Assembly (NCBI RefSeq): GCF_040199715.1
Contig: NZ_JBEFNA010000002.1
Location: 92,256-156,255 of the forward strand
Direction of reading: 5' to 3'
From: Fusobacterium sp. SYSU M8D902
Lineage (GTDB): Bacteria > Fusobacteriota > Fusobacteriia > Fusobacteriales > Fusobacteriaceae
DNA length: 64,000 bases
Shown here: positions 52,838 through 61,185 of the stretch, in pieces
Numbering within the stretch: the first letter of the stretch is position 1
Layout of the letters: the number at the start of each line of letters is the position of its first letter
Program-made: the position numbers and the translations under genes
The notes under the pieces: model-generated
Seen by the model: the letters and a program-made list of their open reading frames with translations, nothing else
Databases searched by the model: none
What the model was told of the DNA's origin: nothing

Positions 52838-55308
52838 TTTTTACCACCTTTCAATTCTTTTATAATATCTTTTAAAATCTCTGATTTTGAAAGAACATTT
52901 ATATTTTTTGTTGGAATAGAATCTATAAAAAATCTTCCATATCTCTTGGTAACAACTCTATTATCTAATATAGTTATTGTTCCTGAATCAGTTTTACTTC
53001 TTATCAATCTTCCTATTCCCTGCTTAAATTTAATTACAGCCTCTGGAACCTGATATTCTGTAAATGAATTTTTTCCCTGTGCAGTAATATGCTCAATTAT
53101 CGCTTCTGTAACAGGATCACTTGGAACTTTAAATGGAAGTTTTACAATTATTACATTACTTAGTTGATTTCCTTTTATGTCAACACCTTCCCAAAAGGAA
53201 TCTGTTCCAAATAAAACAGGATTTTTTCCTGCAGTATACATATTTACTAAATGTGTTCTTGAAGTCATTCCCTGAATAAATAGCTGTATACCATTTCTCT
53301 CTAACTCCTCTCTTATCATATAGTAAACATAGTTTAACATCTGATAAGAGGTAAACAATACAAAGGCCTTTCCCTTTGATGCTATGAGTTGTGCCTTCAA
53401 AAACTCTGAAACATCATCTATAAAATTTTTCTCTGAAGGATTTGGTATATCATTAGGAATATAAACCTTCATCTGTCTATCATAATCAAAAGGAGAGTGT
53501 ATCACCTTTTCCAAAGTATTTTTATCCAGACCTATAGATTCCTTAAAATAACTAAAATCACTTCCTATTGCTATTGTTGCTGAAGTGAAAATTATCTGTT
53601 TCAAATTCAAATATAGATTTTTTTGCAACTCTCCATCTATCTTTAGAGGTGTAGCCACAAGTTTTGAATTACTTTTTCTACTATTTACCTCAATCCAATA
53701 GATGAATTCATCATCTGAAAAATCATGGATAAATCTGAAATTATTTATAAACCCATCTAATCTATCTACATATTTAGAAAAATCATTGATATGACCAGCT
53801 GTATCCTCTTCATCTTTCAACTCTTTTATAAGTTCTCTAACCTTTCTAATATAGGAGTTGTAATCACTTAAAAAAGTATCTTTATAATCCGTCAATGTAT
53901 TTAAAAATGGAGAGTTTTCCATCTCCTCTTTCTTTGCTCTAAAAGTAAAAGTACCCATTTCTCCCTTTGAAAATACATCTATAATATGGTTAAAATACTC
54001 TCTTCCAGAAATATAAAGAGACTTATGTTTGAGTTTAATCTCTTCAATCTCTCTCTCTAATATACCTCTACTATCTATTTCAGCACTTTTTATATATTTA
54101 AGTATAAAATCTAAAGCTCCTGTATTTTTTTTCTTCCCTTCAGTTGTAAATATCTGATTCATAGTCTTGGTAAAGCTATACTTAGAAGCTTCATAAGAGA
54201 AGTAATCTCTTGCTACTTTTTCTATATTGTGTGCCTCATCAAATACGACAAGTCCATACTCTGGCAATATAGAGTACTCTGTATTAAAACCTATCTCCTT
54301 TCTAATAGCTAAATCAGAGAAATACATATGATGATTTGTTATCAATATATCAGCTTTCTTCTTCTCCTCTCTAGACTTCAAAAAGAAACACTCTGCTTTA
54401 TACGGGCACTTATTTCCTGAGCACATATCTGTCTCACTCTGAAATAGCTCCCAAACACTGTTATCAACTTCAAAAGGTAATTCTCCCTTATCTCCTATCT
54501 CAGTTTGATTTCCCCATTTTATGATCTCTACAAACTGATTTTTTTGTGAAGGTGAAAAATCCTCAATAATTGAGGTATCTCCCATAGCTAAATTATGGTA
54601 TTTTCTATTGCATAGATAGTTCCCACGACCTTTTACAAGAATATATTTAAAATCTCCCTGTATCACTCTTTTGGCTATTGGAATATCCTTATTTAGCAGT
54701 TGCTCTTGTAAATTTATAGTATTAGTTGAAATAACAACTCTTTTTCTATTTTTTATTGCCCACTCTATACTTGGTATCAAATAAGCCAAAGTTTTTCCTG
54801 TTCCTGTTCCAGCCTCTACTATTACAGGTATCTCTGAATTTAATCCCTTCTCTATATGCTTTGCCATATGTAGTTGTTCATCTCTATATTCAAAACCTTT
54901 AAAAGTCTGAGATAATAATCCTGTTTTTTCAAAGTATGGAGCTATATCTATCTTTACATTCTCATCTTTAAATAGTTCTATTATAACATAGACATCTGAT
55001 ACATCATTATTAACTATATATGAAGCCCCATCCATTCTATTGGAATATATTGACGCAACCTCTATATCAGCATCTGATGGATAAAGAAATCCAGAAGGGT
55101 GATTGTGTATAATTACCTCACCTTTTCTCATAGCCTTTAGAATAGCAGGAACAGAATAACTATTTCCCCTAGCCAATACTTGGACCTCTTGAACTACTCC
55201 ATTTTCATCTGGGATTCCTCTAAAAAACACTTCATTTCCTTGAGCTTCAGCTATTTCTATTCTCATAACTTCCCTAGCTGCAGATGAAATCTTATCTTTT
55301 ATATCCAT
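52834..55308 (-). CDS. DinG/XPD-type helicase with N-terminal JAMM domain
   Basis: An 824-aa fusion. Residues 1-110 form a JAB/RadC-like domain with a complete JAMM metal site: Glu26 and HNHPSG...S..D (His68, His70, Ser78, Asp81). The rest is a superfamily 2 helicase of the DinG/XPD branch: AGTGTGKTLAY, four cysteines (one in NYLC, three in MCSGNKCPYKAEC) for an Fe-S cluster, VFDEAHNIE, and GIGRLIRSKTD. It probably unwinds damaged or structured DNA. ATG 55308 follows AAGGAAA. First gene of the pgpH-ybeY-dgkA run. Confidence 0.85.
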   Translation of the reverse strand: MDIKDKISSAAREVMRIEIAEAQGNEVFFRGIPDENGVVQEVQVLARGNSYSVPAILKAMRKGEVIIHNHPSGFLYPSDADIEVASIYSNRMDGASYIVNNDVSDVYVIIELFKDENVKIDIAPYFEKTGLLSQTFKGFEYRDEQLHMAKHIEKGLNSEIPVIVEAGTGTGKTLAYLIPSIEWAIKNRKRVVISTNTINLQEQLLNKDIPIAKRVIQGDFKYILVKGRGNYLCNRKYHNLAMGDTSIIEDFSPSQKNQFVEIIKWGNQTEIGDKGELPFEVDNSVWELFQSETDMCSGNKCPYKAECFFLKSREEKKKADILITNHHMYFSDLAIRKEIGFNTEYSILPEYGLVVFDEAHNIEKVARDYFSYEASKYSFTKTMNQIFTTEGKKKNTGALDFILKYIKSAEIDSRGILEREIEEIKLKHKSLYISGREYFNHIIDVFSKGEMGTFTFRAKKEEMENSPFLNTLTDYKDTFLSDYNSYIRKVRELIKELKDEEDTAGHINDFSKYVDRLDGFINNFRFIHDFSDDEFIYWIEVNSRKSNSKLVATPLKIDGELQKNLYLNLKQIIFTSATIAIGSDFSYFKESIGLDKNTLEKVIHSPFDYDRQMKVYIPNDIPNPSEKNFIDDVSEFLKAQLIASKGKAFVLFTSYQMLNYVYYMIREELERNGIQLFIQGMTSRTHLVNMYTAGKNPVLFGTDSFWEGVDIKGNQLSNVIIVKLPFKVPSDPVTEAIIEHITAQGKNSFTEYQVPEAVIKFKQGIGRLIRSKTDSGTITILDNRVVTKRYGRFFIDSIPTKNINVLSKSEILKDIIKELKGGKK

Positions 55309-55425
55309 AAATTTCCTTTCTTTATATTTTTTTATTACTATTATAATACATCTTTTTTGAAAAAATAGCAAGTTAAGAAAATTCTTATCTTCTAAAAAAA
55401 ACTTTATTTTTTTTAGAAAGTATGG

Positions 55426-55543
55426 TATAATAAATTTGGTCCATTGTACAAGAAAAGGTGTCTCTTTTGTAGCTTAACTTAAACAAATTAAAAAGAACTT
55501 CTGTCAATTTCAGATTGACATTTTGTTTAAATTATGTTATCAT
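55426..55543 (+). promoter_or_regulatory. Two candidate promoters and an inverted repeat upstream of rpsT
   Basis: The proximal promoter is strong: TTGACA (55515-55520), 17-bp spacer, TATCAT (55538-55543). A distal TATAAT sits at 55426-55431 with a poor -35. The proximal -35 is the right arm of an inverted repeat, TGTCAAT (55502-55508) and ATTGACA (55514-55520). Confidence 0.65.
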
Positions 55544-55594
55544 CTTATGGAAAAAATAAAAAAATTGTTTTTTAAAACTTAGGAGGTTTTTAAT

Positions 55595-55855
55595 TTGGCA
55601 CATTCAAGATCAGCTAAAAAGAGAGTATTAGTAGCAGAAAGAAACAGAGAGAGAAATCAAGCAGTTAAATCTAGAGTTAAAACTATGGTTAAAAAAGTTT
55701 TATCAGCTGTAGAAGTTAAAGAAGTAGAAGCAGCTAACGCAGCTTTATCAGTAGCTTACAAAGAGTTAGATAAAGCAGTTTCTAAAGGAATCATGAAGAA
55801 AAATACAGCTTCTAGAAAGAAAGCTAGATTAGCAGCTAAAGTAAACGCACTTTAA
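55595..55855 (+). CDS. rpsT: 30S ribosomal protein S20
   Basis: An 86-aa, Lys/Ala-rich S20 (AHSRSAKKRV start, KGIMKKNTASRKKARL end) that binds 16S rRNA at the bottom of the small subunit. The start is a TTG at 55595, 8 nt after AGGAGG; there is no ATG at the conserved N-terminus. E. coli rpsT also begins with UUG, where the weak codon contributes to autoregulation. Confidence 0.95.
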   Translation: MAHSRSAKKRVLVAERNRERNQAVKSRVKTMVKKVLSAVEVKEVEAANAALSVAYKELDKAVSKGIMKKNTASRKKARLAAKVNAL

Positions 55856-55864
55856 TTTGTACCT

Positions 55865-55895
55865 AAGGATATCCGTTAAAGGATATCCTTTTTTC
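55865..55895 (+). terminator. Terminator after rpsT
   Basis: AAGGATATCC (55865-55874) and GGATATCCTT (55881-55890), loop GTTAAA, followed by T residues. Confidence 0.88.
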
Positions 55896-55920
55896 ATATC
55901 TAAATTTTGAAGGGGGTTAT

Positions 55921-56424
55921 ATGATAAAACTTATAATACTAGATGTTGATGGAACTTTAACTGATGGGAAATTATATATGGATGATAAAGACAATTGCCT
56001 CAAAGCTTTTGATGTTAAAGATGGTTTTGCAATAGTCCAATGGATTAAATTGGGTGGTATAGTAGCTATAATAACTGGAAAGTCTTCTGAGATTGTCAGA
56101 AGAAGAAAAGATGAGTTGGGAATACAAGAGTTGGCTCAAGGTGTTAGTAATAAAGTAGTCGAACTTAACAAACTCATTGAAAAGTATGGTATCACTAAAG
56201 AGGAAATCGCCTATATTGGAGATGATATTAATGATCTAGGTGTAATGAAGGAAGTTGTTTTTTCAGCTTGTCCAAAAGACGCTGTATCTGAAGTCTTAGA
56301 AAGAGTTGATTACATCTCTAGTAAAAATGGTGGAAATGGTGCTGTAAGAGAGATCTTTGAAAAGATTATGAAAGAAAATGGTATGTGGCAAAAAGTTTTA
56401 GATAGATATCTAAATGAAAAATAA
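55921..56424 (+). CDS. kdsC: 3-deoxy-D-manno-octulosonate 8-phosphate phosphatase KdsC
   Basis: A 167-aa HAD enzyme with LDVDGTLTDGKLYM (catalytic aspartates), an ITGK threonine motif and YIGDDINDLGVM. It removes phosphate from KDO 8-P for the LPS inner core, supporting an outer membrane with LPS. AAGGGGG precedes the ATG. The related sialic-acid-type phosphatases are similar, but size and motifs fit KdsC. Confidence 0.88.
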   Translation: MIKLIILDVDGTLTDGKLYMDDKDNCLKAFDVKDGFAIVQWIKLGGIVAIITGKSSEIVRRRKDELGIQELAQGVSNKVVELNKLIEKYGITKEEIAYIGDDINDLGVMKEVVFSACPKDAVSEVLERVDYISSKNGGNGAVREIFEKIMKENGMWQKVLDRYLNEK

Positions 56425-56441
56425 AACAATAAATTTTATAC

Positions 56442-56480
56442 AAAAAAAGAGCAAGTACAACTTAGTTATCTTGCTCTTTT
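56442..56480. terminator. Bidirectional terminator between kdsC and the OmpA gene
   Basis: AAAAGAGCAAG and CTTGCTCTTTT arms (to 56455 and from 56470), flanked by A and T runs. Confidence 0.87.
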
Positions 56481-56486
56481 AAATTA

Positions 56487-57047
56487 TTAGAATACCACTT
56501 CATCTCTTGAAATTATAAACTCTACTCTTCTATTTCTAGATCTTCCAGCCTCTGTTTTATTTGAAGCTATTGGATTTTGTTTTCCATATCCCTCCACTGA
56601 GATATTATTAGCCATTGCTCCTCTTCCTATCAAGTAACTTTTTATAGAGTTGGCTCTCTTCAATGAAAGATTGAAATTATACTGATCACTACCAATAAAG
56701 TCAGTATGTCCATCTATCTTTAATTTTATATCCTTATGTTCCACCAAAGCTTTTGTCAATCCATTTAAACTATTCTTTACACTTCCTTTTACTGAATAGC
56801 TATCAAAGTCAAATAATATCTCCTCTGGCATAGAGAGTATAAGATTTCCATTCTCTTTTCTTATTATTACACCCTTCTCATCAAATACAATAATATCTTC
56901 AAGTGGTTTTTTCTCACTACTTACATCTTCTAAAACATACTCTGTTTCACCCTCTACTATTGTCATCTCTTTTAAATTTTCATTTGAAGATGTACAACCA
57001 GTCATTGCAAGGGACAAAATACTCAACGCTAACAAAAATTTTTTCAT
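56487..57047 (-). CDS. OmpA-family lipoprotein
   Basis: A 186-aa lipoprotein (AMTGC, Cys18) whose C-terminal half is an OmpA peptidoglycan-binding domain: IDGHTDFIGSDQYN, SLKRANSIKSYL and TEAGRSRNRRVEFII. Probably anchors the outer membrane to the wall, as Pal does. AAGGAG precedes the ATG. It follows the L,D-transpeptidase gene by 13 nt. Confidence 0.88.
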   Translation of the reverse strand: MKKFLLALSILSLAMTGCTSSNENLKEMTIVEGETEYVLEDVSSEKKPLEDIIVFDEKGVIIRKENGNLILSMPEEILFDFDSYSVKGSVKNSLNGLTKALVEHKDIKLKIDGHTDFIGSDQYNFNLSLKRANSIKSYLIGRGAMANNISVEGYGKQNPIASNKTEAGRSRNRRVEFIISRDEVVF

Positions 57048-57060
57048 AGTCAGTCTCCTT

Positions 57061-58227
57061 TTAAAAAATTATAAACATTACATTTTCAGTAAGTCTTTGT
57101 TCGTTTTGCTTTTTATTAGGTGTTTTCATTACCCAATCAAATAAAAACTTAGCATGTTCCTCTGTTGTTCTTATACATTTTCTAGTTCCTGTAAATGTTC
57201 CCAATGTTTTCTCTTTTTGTTTCATAAAAAACTCTTTATTTATCTCTTCATCATAGTTGATAGGAGTTCCGTGTAGATATCCACCACCTGAAAATCTCAT
57301 AGCATATCTTGCATACCCTTGCTTATCTCCTGCCTCTCCATTATATGGCATCACATATTTTACCATTGGAGCTGTAAAGAATCCCTTTGGAGTTTCAAAT
57401 CCCAATTGACTTTCAATACCTGTTTTACTATATACATATGAGATAACTTCCCACTCTTTACTTCTATTCTTTTCAAAAACCATCATATTTTGGTTAGATA
57501 CATCTATTGCTACTACTTTTGAAAAATCCTCTTGAATTACTGGATTTTTTGTCATTGTAGAGTTAGATATTATTAACTCTTCAGGTATATTAGCTACTTT
57601 TACTCTTGAAGTTGTTTTTCCTCTTTGAACTACCGATAAAATTGATCTATCTGGAATATATATCTCTTCATTGTTCACAACAGATCTCCCTATACTGCTC
57701 TGATCCAATGAAGTTCCATATTTATCTTTTGCTCTTTTAAAATTTTGGTTATTTGGATTTGGCACATATGAACTTGTACTTGCTAGTTCTCTTCCCATAC
57801 CCTTTTGATCAACTACAAATTTTTCTAACTCATTTATCTTATCCAAAGCTTTCTGGAATCTAAAAACTCTCTTTCTTACAAGATTTGCTGAGATATACCC
57901 TGTTTTTCCTTTAGAATCTTCTACAAAAAACCAGTAGTTTCCATAGTACAATACTTTTTTTAGAGCTTTTAATTTAGTATCATAACCATATTTTCCAATT
58001 ACCTTTCCTTTAGTTGAAGGTAGATCTCTTAAATTAGCTACTCTTCCTCTTACGAATACATAGTCTAATACTTCAGGATGACCACCTTTGTACTTTTCAT
58101 TGACCTTTATATTCTCTGGAATACTGTTGTCATAAGTAGCTACTGTGGACCACTCCTCCTGCCCCGAAAAAGCAAACAAAGCTGTTCCTAAAATAAATTG
58201 ACAGATAAAAAACTTTAAATATTTCAT
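57061..58227 (-). CDS. Secreted L,D-transpeptidase with SH3 domain
   Basis: A 388-aa exported protein: signal peptide, an SH3-type domain around residues 50-120 (VANLRDLPSTKGKVIG, WFFVEDSKGKTGYIS), a linker, and a C-terminal YkuD fold with LHGTPINY (His319) and GTRKCIRTT (Cys351). It probably cross-links peptidoglycan or attaches proteins to it. ATG 58227 follows GGTGAG; a further upstream in-frame start (58257) is rejected because it precedes the signal peptide. First gene of a pair with the OmpA lipoprotein. Confidence 0.82.
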   Translation of the reverse strand: MKYLKFFICQFILGTALFAFSGQEEWSTVATYDNSIPENIKVNEKYKGGHPEVLDYVFVRGRVANLRDLPSTKGKVIGKYGYDTKLKALKKVLYYGNYWFFVEDSKGKTGYISANLVRKRVFRFQKALDKINELEKFVVDQKGMGRELASTSSYVPNPNNQNFKRAKDKYGTSLDQSSIGRSVVNNEEIYIPDRSILSVVQRGKTTSRVKVANIPEELIISNSTMTKNPVIQEDFSKVVAIDVSNQNMMVFEKNRSKEWEVISYVYSKTGIESQLGFETPKGFFTAPMVKYVMPYNGEAGDKQGYARYAMRFSGGGYLHGTPINYDEEINKEFFMKQKEKTLGTFTGTRKCIRTTEEHAKFLFDWVMKTPNKKQNEQRLTENVMFIIF

Positions 58228-58357
58228 ACACTCACCCATTGTTTTATAATTTTTCACAGTATAATTGTAACATCTTAATGACTACTATTCAAGTAAAATA
58301 AAATAAAAAAGGATTTTTCTTGTTTTATACGAATAATATTAAAAGAAAGGGGAGAAA

Positions 58358-58807
58358 ATGATAGAAAAAATTAATTTAGCAACAAATAATATTGCCATCT
58401 TAGGAGCTTTAACTCAGAATGAAATTGAGTATTTACTTAAATTTCTTAATAGAAAGGATTATTCAAAGGGAGAGATTGTTTACTGTCAAAACTCATCTCC
58501 TGAAAATATCTATATAGTTGAAGTTGGTACTGTTCAAATGAGAATTAATACAGATTTTAAAAATAATTTCTCAAAAACATATAATATTGGAGATTGTTTT
58601 GGGCAGACTGCTCTTTTAGGAATTATCCCTAATATAGGGGAGTGTATAGCTTTAAGTGATGTTACTCTTTTAGAACTCTCTAAATTTTCATTTCATAAAC
58701 TATCAAAAGAAAATAATCAAATTTTTGTTAAATTACTACTCAATTTAACAAGAGAGATCTGTAGATATAATCATTACATTATAAATAAATCATTGGAAAA
58801 TAGATAG
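58358..58807 (+). CDS. Stand-alone cyclic-nucleotide-binding-type domain protein
   Basis: A 149-aa protein with a CRP-like beta-barrel (KGEIVYCQNSSPENIYIVEVGTV, then GDCFGQTALLG) but no C-terminal helix-turn-helix. In the phosphate-binding cassette the usual Glu is Gln and the Arg is absent, so cyclic nucleotide binding is doubtful; another ligand or protein partner is possible. AAAGGGGAG precedes the ATG. Confidence 0.7.
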   Translation: MIEKINLATNNIAILGALTQNEIEYLLKFLNRKDYSKGEIVYCQNSSPENIYIVEVGTVQMRINTDFKNNFSKTYNIGDCFGQTALLGIIPNIGECIALSDVTLLELSKFSFHKLSKENNQIFVKLLLNLTREICRYNHYIINKSLENR

Positions 58808-58821
58808 TATTAGTGTATAAT
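58793..58821 (+). promoter_or_regulatory. Promoter of the double rubredoxin gene
   Basis: TTGGAA (58793-58798), 17-bp spacer, TATAAT (58816-58821); the -35 lies in the last codons of the preceding gene. Confidence 0.7.
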
Positions 58822-58855
58822 AGATATAGGAATTAAAGTATTAGGAGGTCTATTG

Positions 58856-59197
58856 ATGAAAAAATACGTATGTGAAGTTTGTGGATATGTTTATGATCCT
58901 GCTATTGGAGATGTAGAGCATGGTATCCCTGCTGGTACACCTTTTGAAAGTTTACCAGAAGATTGGTCTTGCCCACCTTGTGGAGTTTCAAAAGATCATT
59001 TTTCAGCTGTAATTGAGCATAACACTTCAGATAAAGATCTATATATGTGTGAAGTTTGTGGATATGTTTATGATCCTGCTGTTGGAGATGTGGAGCACGG
59101 TATCCCTGCTGGTACACCTTTTGCTGAAGTATCTGAAGATTGGGTATGTCCACCTTGTGGAGCTGGAAAAAACCATTTTTCTAAAATGAAATTCTAG
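58856..59197 (+). CDS. Tandem (double) rubredoxin
   Basis: A 113-aa protein of two complete rubredoxin domains, each with [10 protein letters not shown] and a CPPCG site, giving eight cysteines and two Fe(Cys)4 centres. The domains are joined by about a dozen linker residues ([11 protein letters not shown]). Rubredoxins carry electrons, often to superoxide reductase or rubrerythrin in anaerobes; neither is adjacent. ATG 58856 follows AGGAGG; a TTG at 58853 is the alternative. Confidence 0.92.
   Translation: MKKYVCEVCGYVYDPAIGDVEHGIPAGTPFESLPEDWSCPPCGVSKDHFSAVIEHNTSDKDLYMCEVCGYVYDPAVGDVEHGIPAGTPFAEVSEDWVCPPCGAGKNHFSKMKF
58871..59123 (+). repeat. 76-nt direct repeat inside the rubredoxin gene
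   Basis: 58871-58946 and 59048-59123 differ at only about three positions; the offset of 177 nt equals 59 codons. The rest of each domain is less similar. Confidence 0.85.
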
Positions 59198-59209
59198 AAC
59201 TAAAGCAAC

Positions 59210-59253
59210 AAAGGAGAAAATCTTACTTCACAAGTAAAATTTTCTCCTTTTTT
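59210..59253. terminator. Bidirectional terminator between rubredoxin and ydcF-like genes
   Basis: AAAGGAGAAAATCTTACTT (59210-59228) pairs with 59232-59250 (two mismatches), loop of three, then a T run. Confidence 0.87.
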
Positions 59254-59258
59254 CTATA

Positions 59259-60017
59259 TTAATATCTTATTTTATAATAGGTATTTCCCACTGTTTCCCA
59301 TAACCAAAGTTGAAATTTTAAAAAATTATAGTATTTTGGTATATAATAAAAATTATTCTCTTTTTCTTGTGAAGCTAAGAAATTACATGGTGCTGGATAG
59401 ATATTAACCCCGTCTAACTTCTTTTGAAAAATAAACATACTTCTTTTCATATGAGTTGCTGAAGTTATCAATACTACATTTTTTACTCCATCTTGTTCTA
59501 ATTTTTCCTTTATTAATAGAGCATTTTCATTTGTATTCTTACTACTTTCTTCTATTATAATATCCTCTTCTTTAACTCCAAGTTCCTTAAGCTCTCTAGC
59601 ATACACTGAACTCTCACTCTCTTGATTTTGTAGAGGTGTTCCTCCTGAAATATATATTTTTTTAGGATATTTTCTATAATACTCTGCTGTCTTTAAAATT
59701 CTTGTTGTTGCCAGTACTCCAGGAATATTCCCCTCTACAGTTGTAGTTATTATTCCACCACCGAGTAATATATATGCCTCCCCTTTTGATAGTTCCTCTT
59801 CTGATACAACTGGATAACTACTTTCTAATTTATATATCTTTTTATCTATTATCCAATCTGTAGAAGCACAATATAGTATCACACTTATAATTATTAGCAC
59901 TAATCCAGATTTTTTTCTTCTATTGAAGATGTTTCCCACCCCAATAATTAACAATAGTATAATTATTAATAGTGGTGATATTAATGTCATTGATATTATT
60001 TTCTCTATTAAAAACAT
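59259..60017 (-). CDS. YdcF/SanA-like DUF218 membrane protein
   Basis: A 252-aa protein with two N-terminal hydrophobic helices and a periplasmic DUF218 domain: YILLGGGI, YISGGTPLQNQE, ESSKNTNENALLI and VVLITSATHMKRS. ElyC/SanA-type members affect envelope or lipid-carrier homeostasis. ATG 60017 follows AGAGGAGG; an upstream open frame runs through the nrdB terminator and is rejected. Confidence 0.83.
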   Translation of the reverse strand: MFLIEKIISMTLISPLLIIILLLIIGVGNIFNRRKKSGLVLIIISVILYCASTDWIIDKKIYKLESSYPVVSEEELSKGEAYILLGGGIITTTVEGNIPGVLATTRILKTAEYYRKYPKKIYISGGTPLQNQESESSVYARELKELGVKEEDIIIEESSKNTNENALLIKEKLEQDGVKNVVLITSATHMKRSMFIFQKKLDGVNIYPAPCNFLASQEKENNFYYIPKYYNFLKFQLWLWETVGNTYYKIRY

Positions 60018-60039
60018 ATAACCTCCTCTAATAGTATTT

Positions 60040-60067
60040 AGAAAAAAAGCTACCTCTGTAAGGTAGC
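60040..60067 (-). terminator. Terminator of the nrdHAB operon
   Basis: GCTACCT (60049-60055) pairs with AGGTAGC (60061-60067); on the minus strand the stem is followed by seven T (60042-60048). Confidence 0.85.
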
Positions 60068-60123
60068 CTATGATCTTTATACTTCGATTATATATTAACA
60101 AATATTAAAAGTCAAGTTTTATA

Positions 60124-61185
60124 CTATATTTCGTCCCAACCTTCAATAGAAGAGCTCATATTATAACTTGTAACAGTTCCTTCAAAAAAATTAGCCTTTA
60201 CATTTCCATCTCCCTCTGTATCAGCAAATCTCTCTAAATGTTTGTATGGATTTTTACTGTATCCTTCATATATTGGTGCTAATCCAATCCCCTTAAGTCT
60301 TTCATTAGCCAACCATTTAGTATAATCCTCTGTACTCTTTTCTGTTATTCCCAAAATATTTGCTCCAATTATGTGATTTGTCCAGATGATCTCCTGTTCA
60401 ACAGCTTTTTTAAACATCTCATAAATGCTATCCTCTTGGAAAAAATTAGGATTTTCATTTTTTATCTCTTTTATCATCTGTTGAAATATAACTACATGAG
60501 AAAGTTCATCTCTATTTATCAGTCTTATTATGTCAGATGTTCCCATCATCTTATTTCTACTTGCTAGTAGGTAGAAAAAATTAAATCCATTATAGAAGTA
60601 CAGTGATTCCAATAGGTAATCTGCTATCATAACCTTTGCAAAATTCTCATCACTTGGACTCTCTATAAATTTTTGGTATATTTCAGCTATATAGCTATTT
60701 CTCTCAAATAATACCTTATCATCTCTCCATTTATCATATATATAGTTTCTTGTTTCTTTAGGTAGAATAGATTCTATTATATACTGATATGACTGTGAAT
60801 GTATAGCCTCTTGGAATGTTTGAATTGATAAAATCAAATTTATCTCAGGAGCTGTAATATAATCTGAAACATTTGGTATATTATTTGTTTGTATACTATC
60901 TAAAAAGATTAAAAAAGATAGTATTCCATCATATGCCTCTTTTTCATATGATGTCAAGTTATTATAATCAACTCTATCCTGTGTTAAATCTATCTTCTCT
61001 GGTATCCAAAAGTTTCCCATCATCGTTCTATAAAGATGATTAGCCCAACCATATTTTACATTATTTAAATTAAATATGTTTGTACTATTTCCCTTTATAA
61101 TCTTTCTTTCAGTTAGTGTGTCCACTCCCATAGGATTAAATAGTTTTTTCCTATCCACTACAACTTTCACACTCCTCTTTCTCAT
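60124..61185 (-). CDS. nrdB: Class I ribonucleotide reductase small subunit
   Basis: A 353-aa diiron subunit that houses the tyrosyl radical. Ligands and radical are seen in FQEAIHSQSYQYII (Glu, His, then the Tyr four residues on) and RDELSHVVIF; the C-terminus ends YNMSSSIEGWDEI, contacting NrdA. The reading frame overlaps nrdA by 35 nt; a GTG at 61158 (MDRKKLFNP) is an equally plausible start that would reduce the overlap to 8 nt. Needs oxygen or a superoxide-type oxidant to form its cofactor, so it complements NrdJ. Confidence 0.9.
   Translation of the reverse strand: MRKRSVKVVVDRKKLFNPMGVDTLTERKIIKGNSTNIFNLNNVKYGWANHLYRTMMGNFWIPEKIDLTQDRVDYNNLTSYEKEAYDGILSFLIFLDSIQTNNIPNVSDYITAPEINLILSIQTFQEAIHSQSYQYIIESILPKETRNYIYDKWRDDKVLFERNSYIAEIYQKFIESPSDENFAKVMIADYLLESLYFYNGFNFFYLLASRNKMMGTSDIIRLINRDELSHVVIFQQMIKEIKNENPNFFQEDSIYEMFKKAVEQEIIWTNHIIGANILGITEKSTEDYTKWLANERLKGIGLAPIYEGYSKNPYKHLERFADTEGDGNVKANFFEGTVTSYNMSSSIEGWDEI

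Noticed and set aside
58871-59123. CRISPR-like repeat
   Set aside because: Only two copies, both in frame within rubredoxin domains; a coding duplication.
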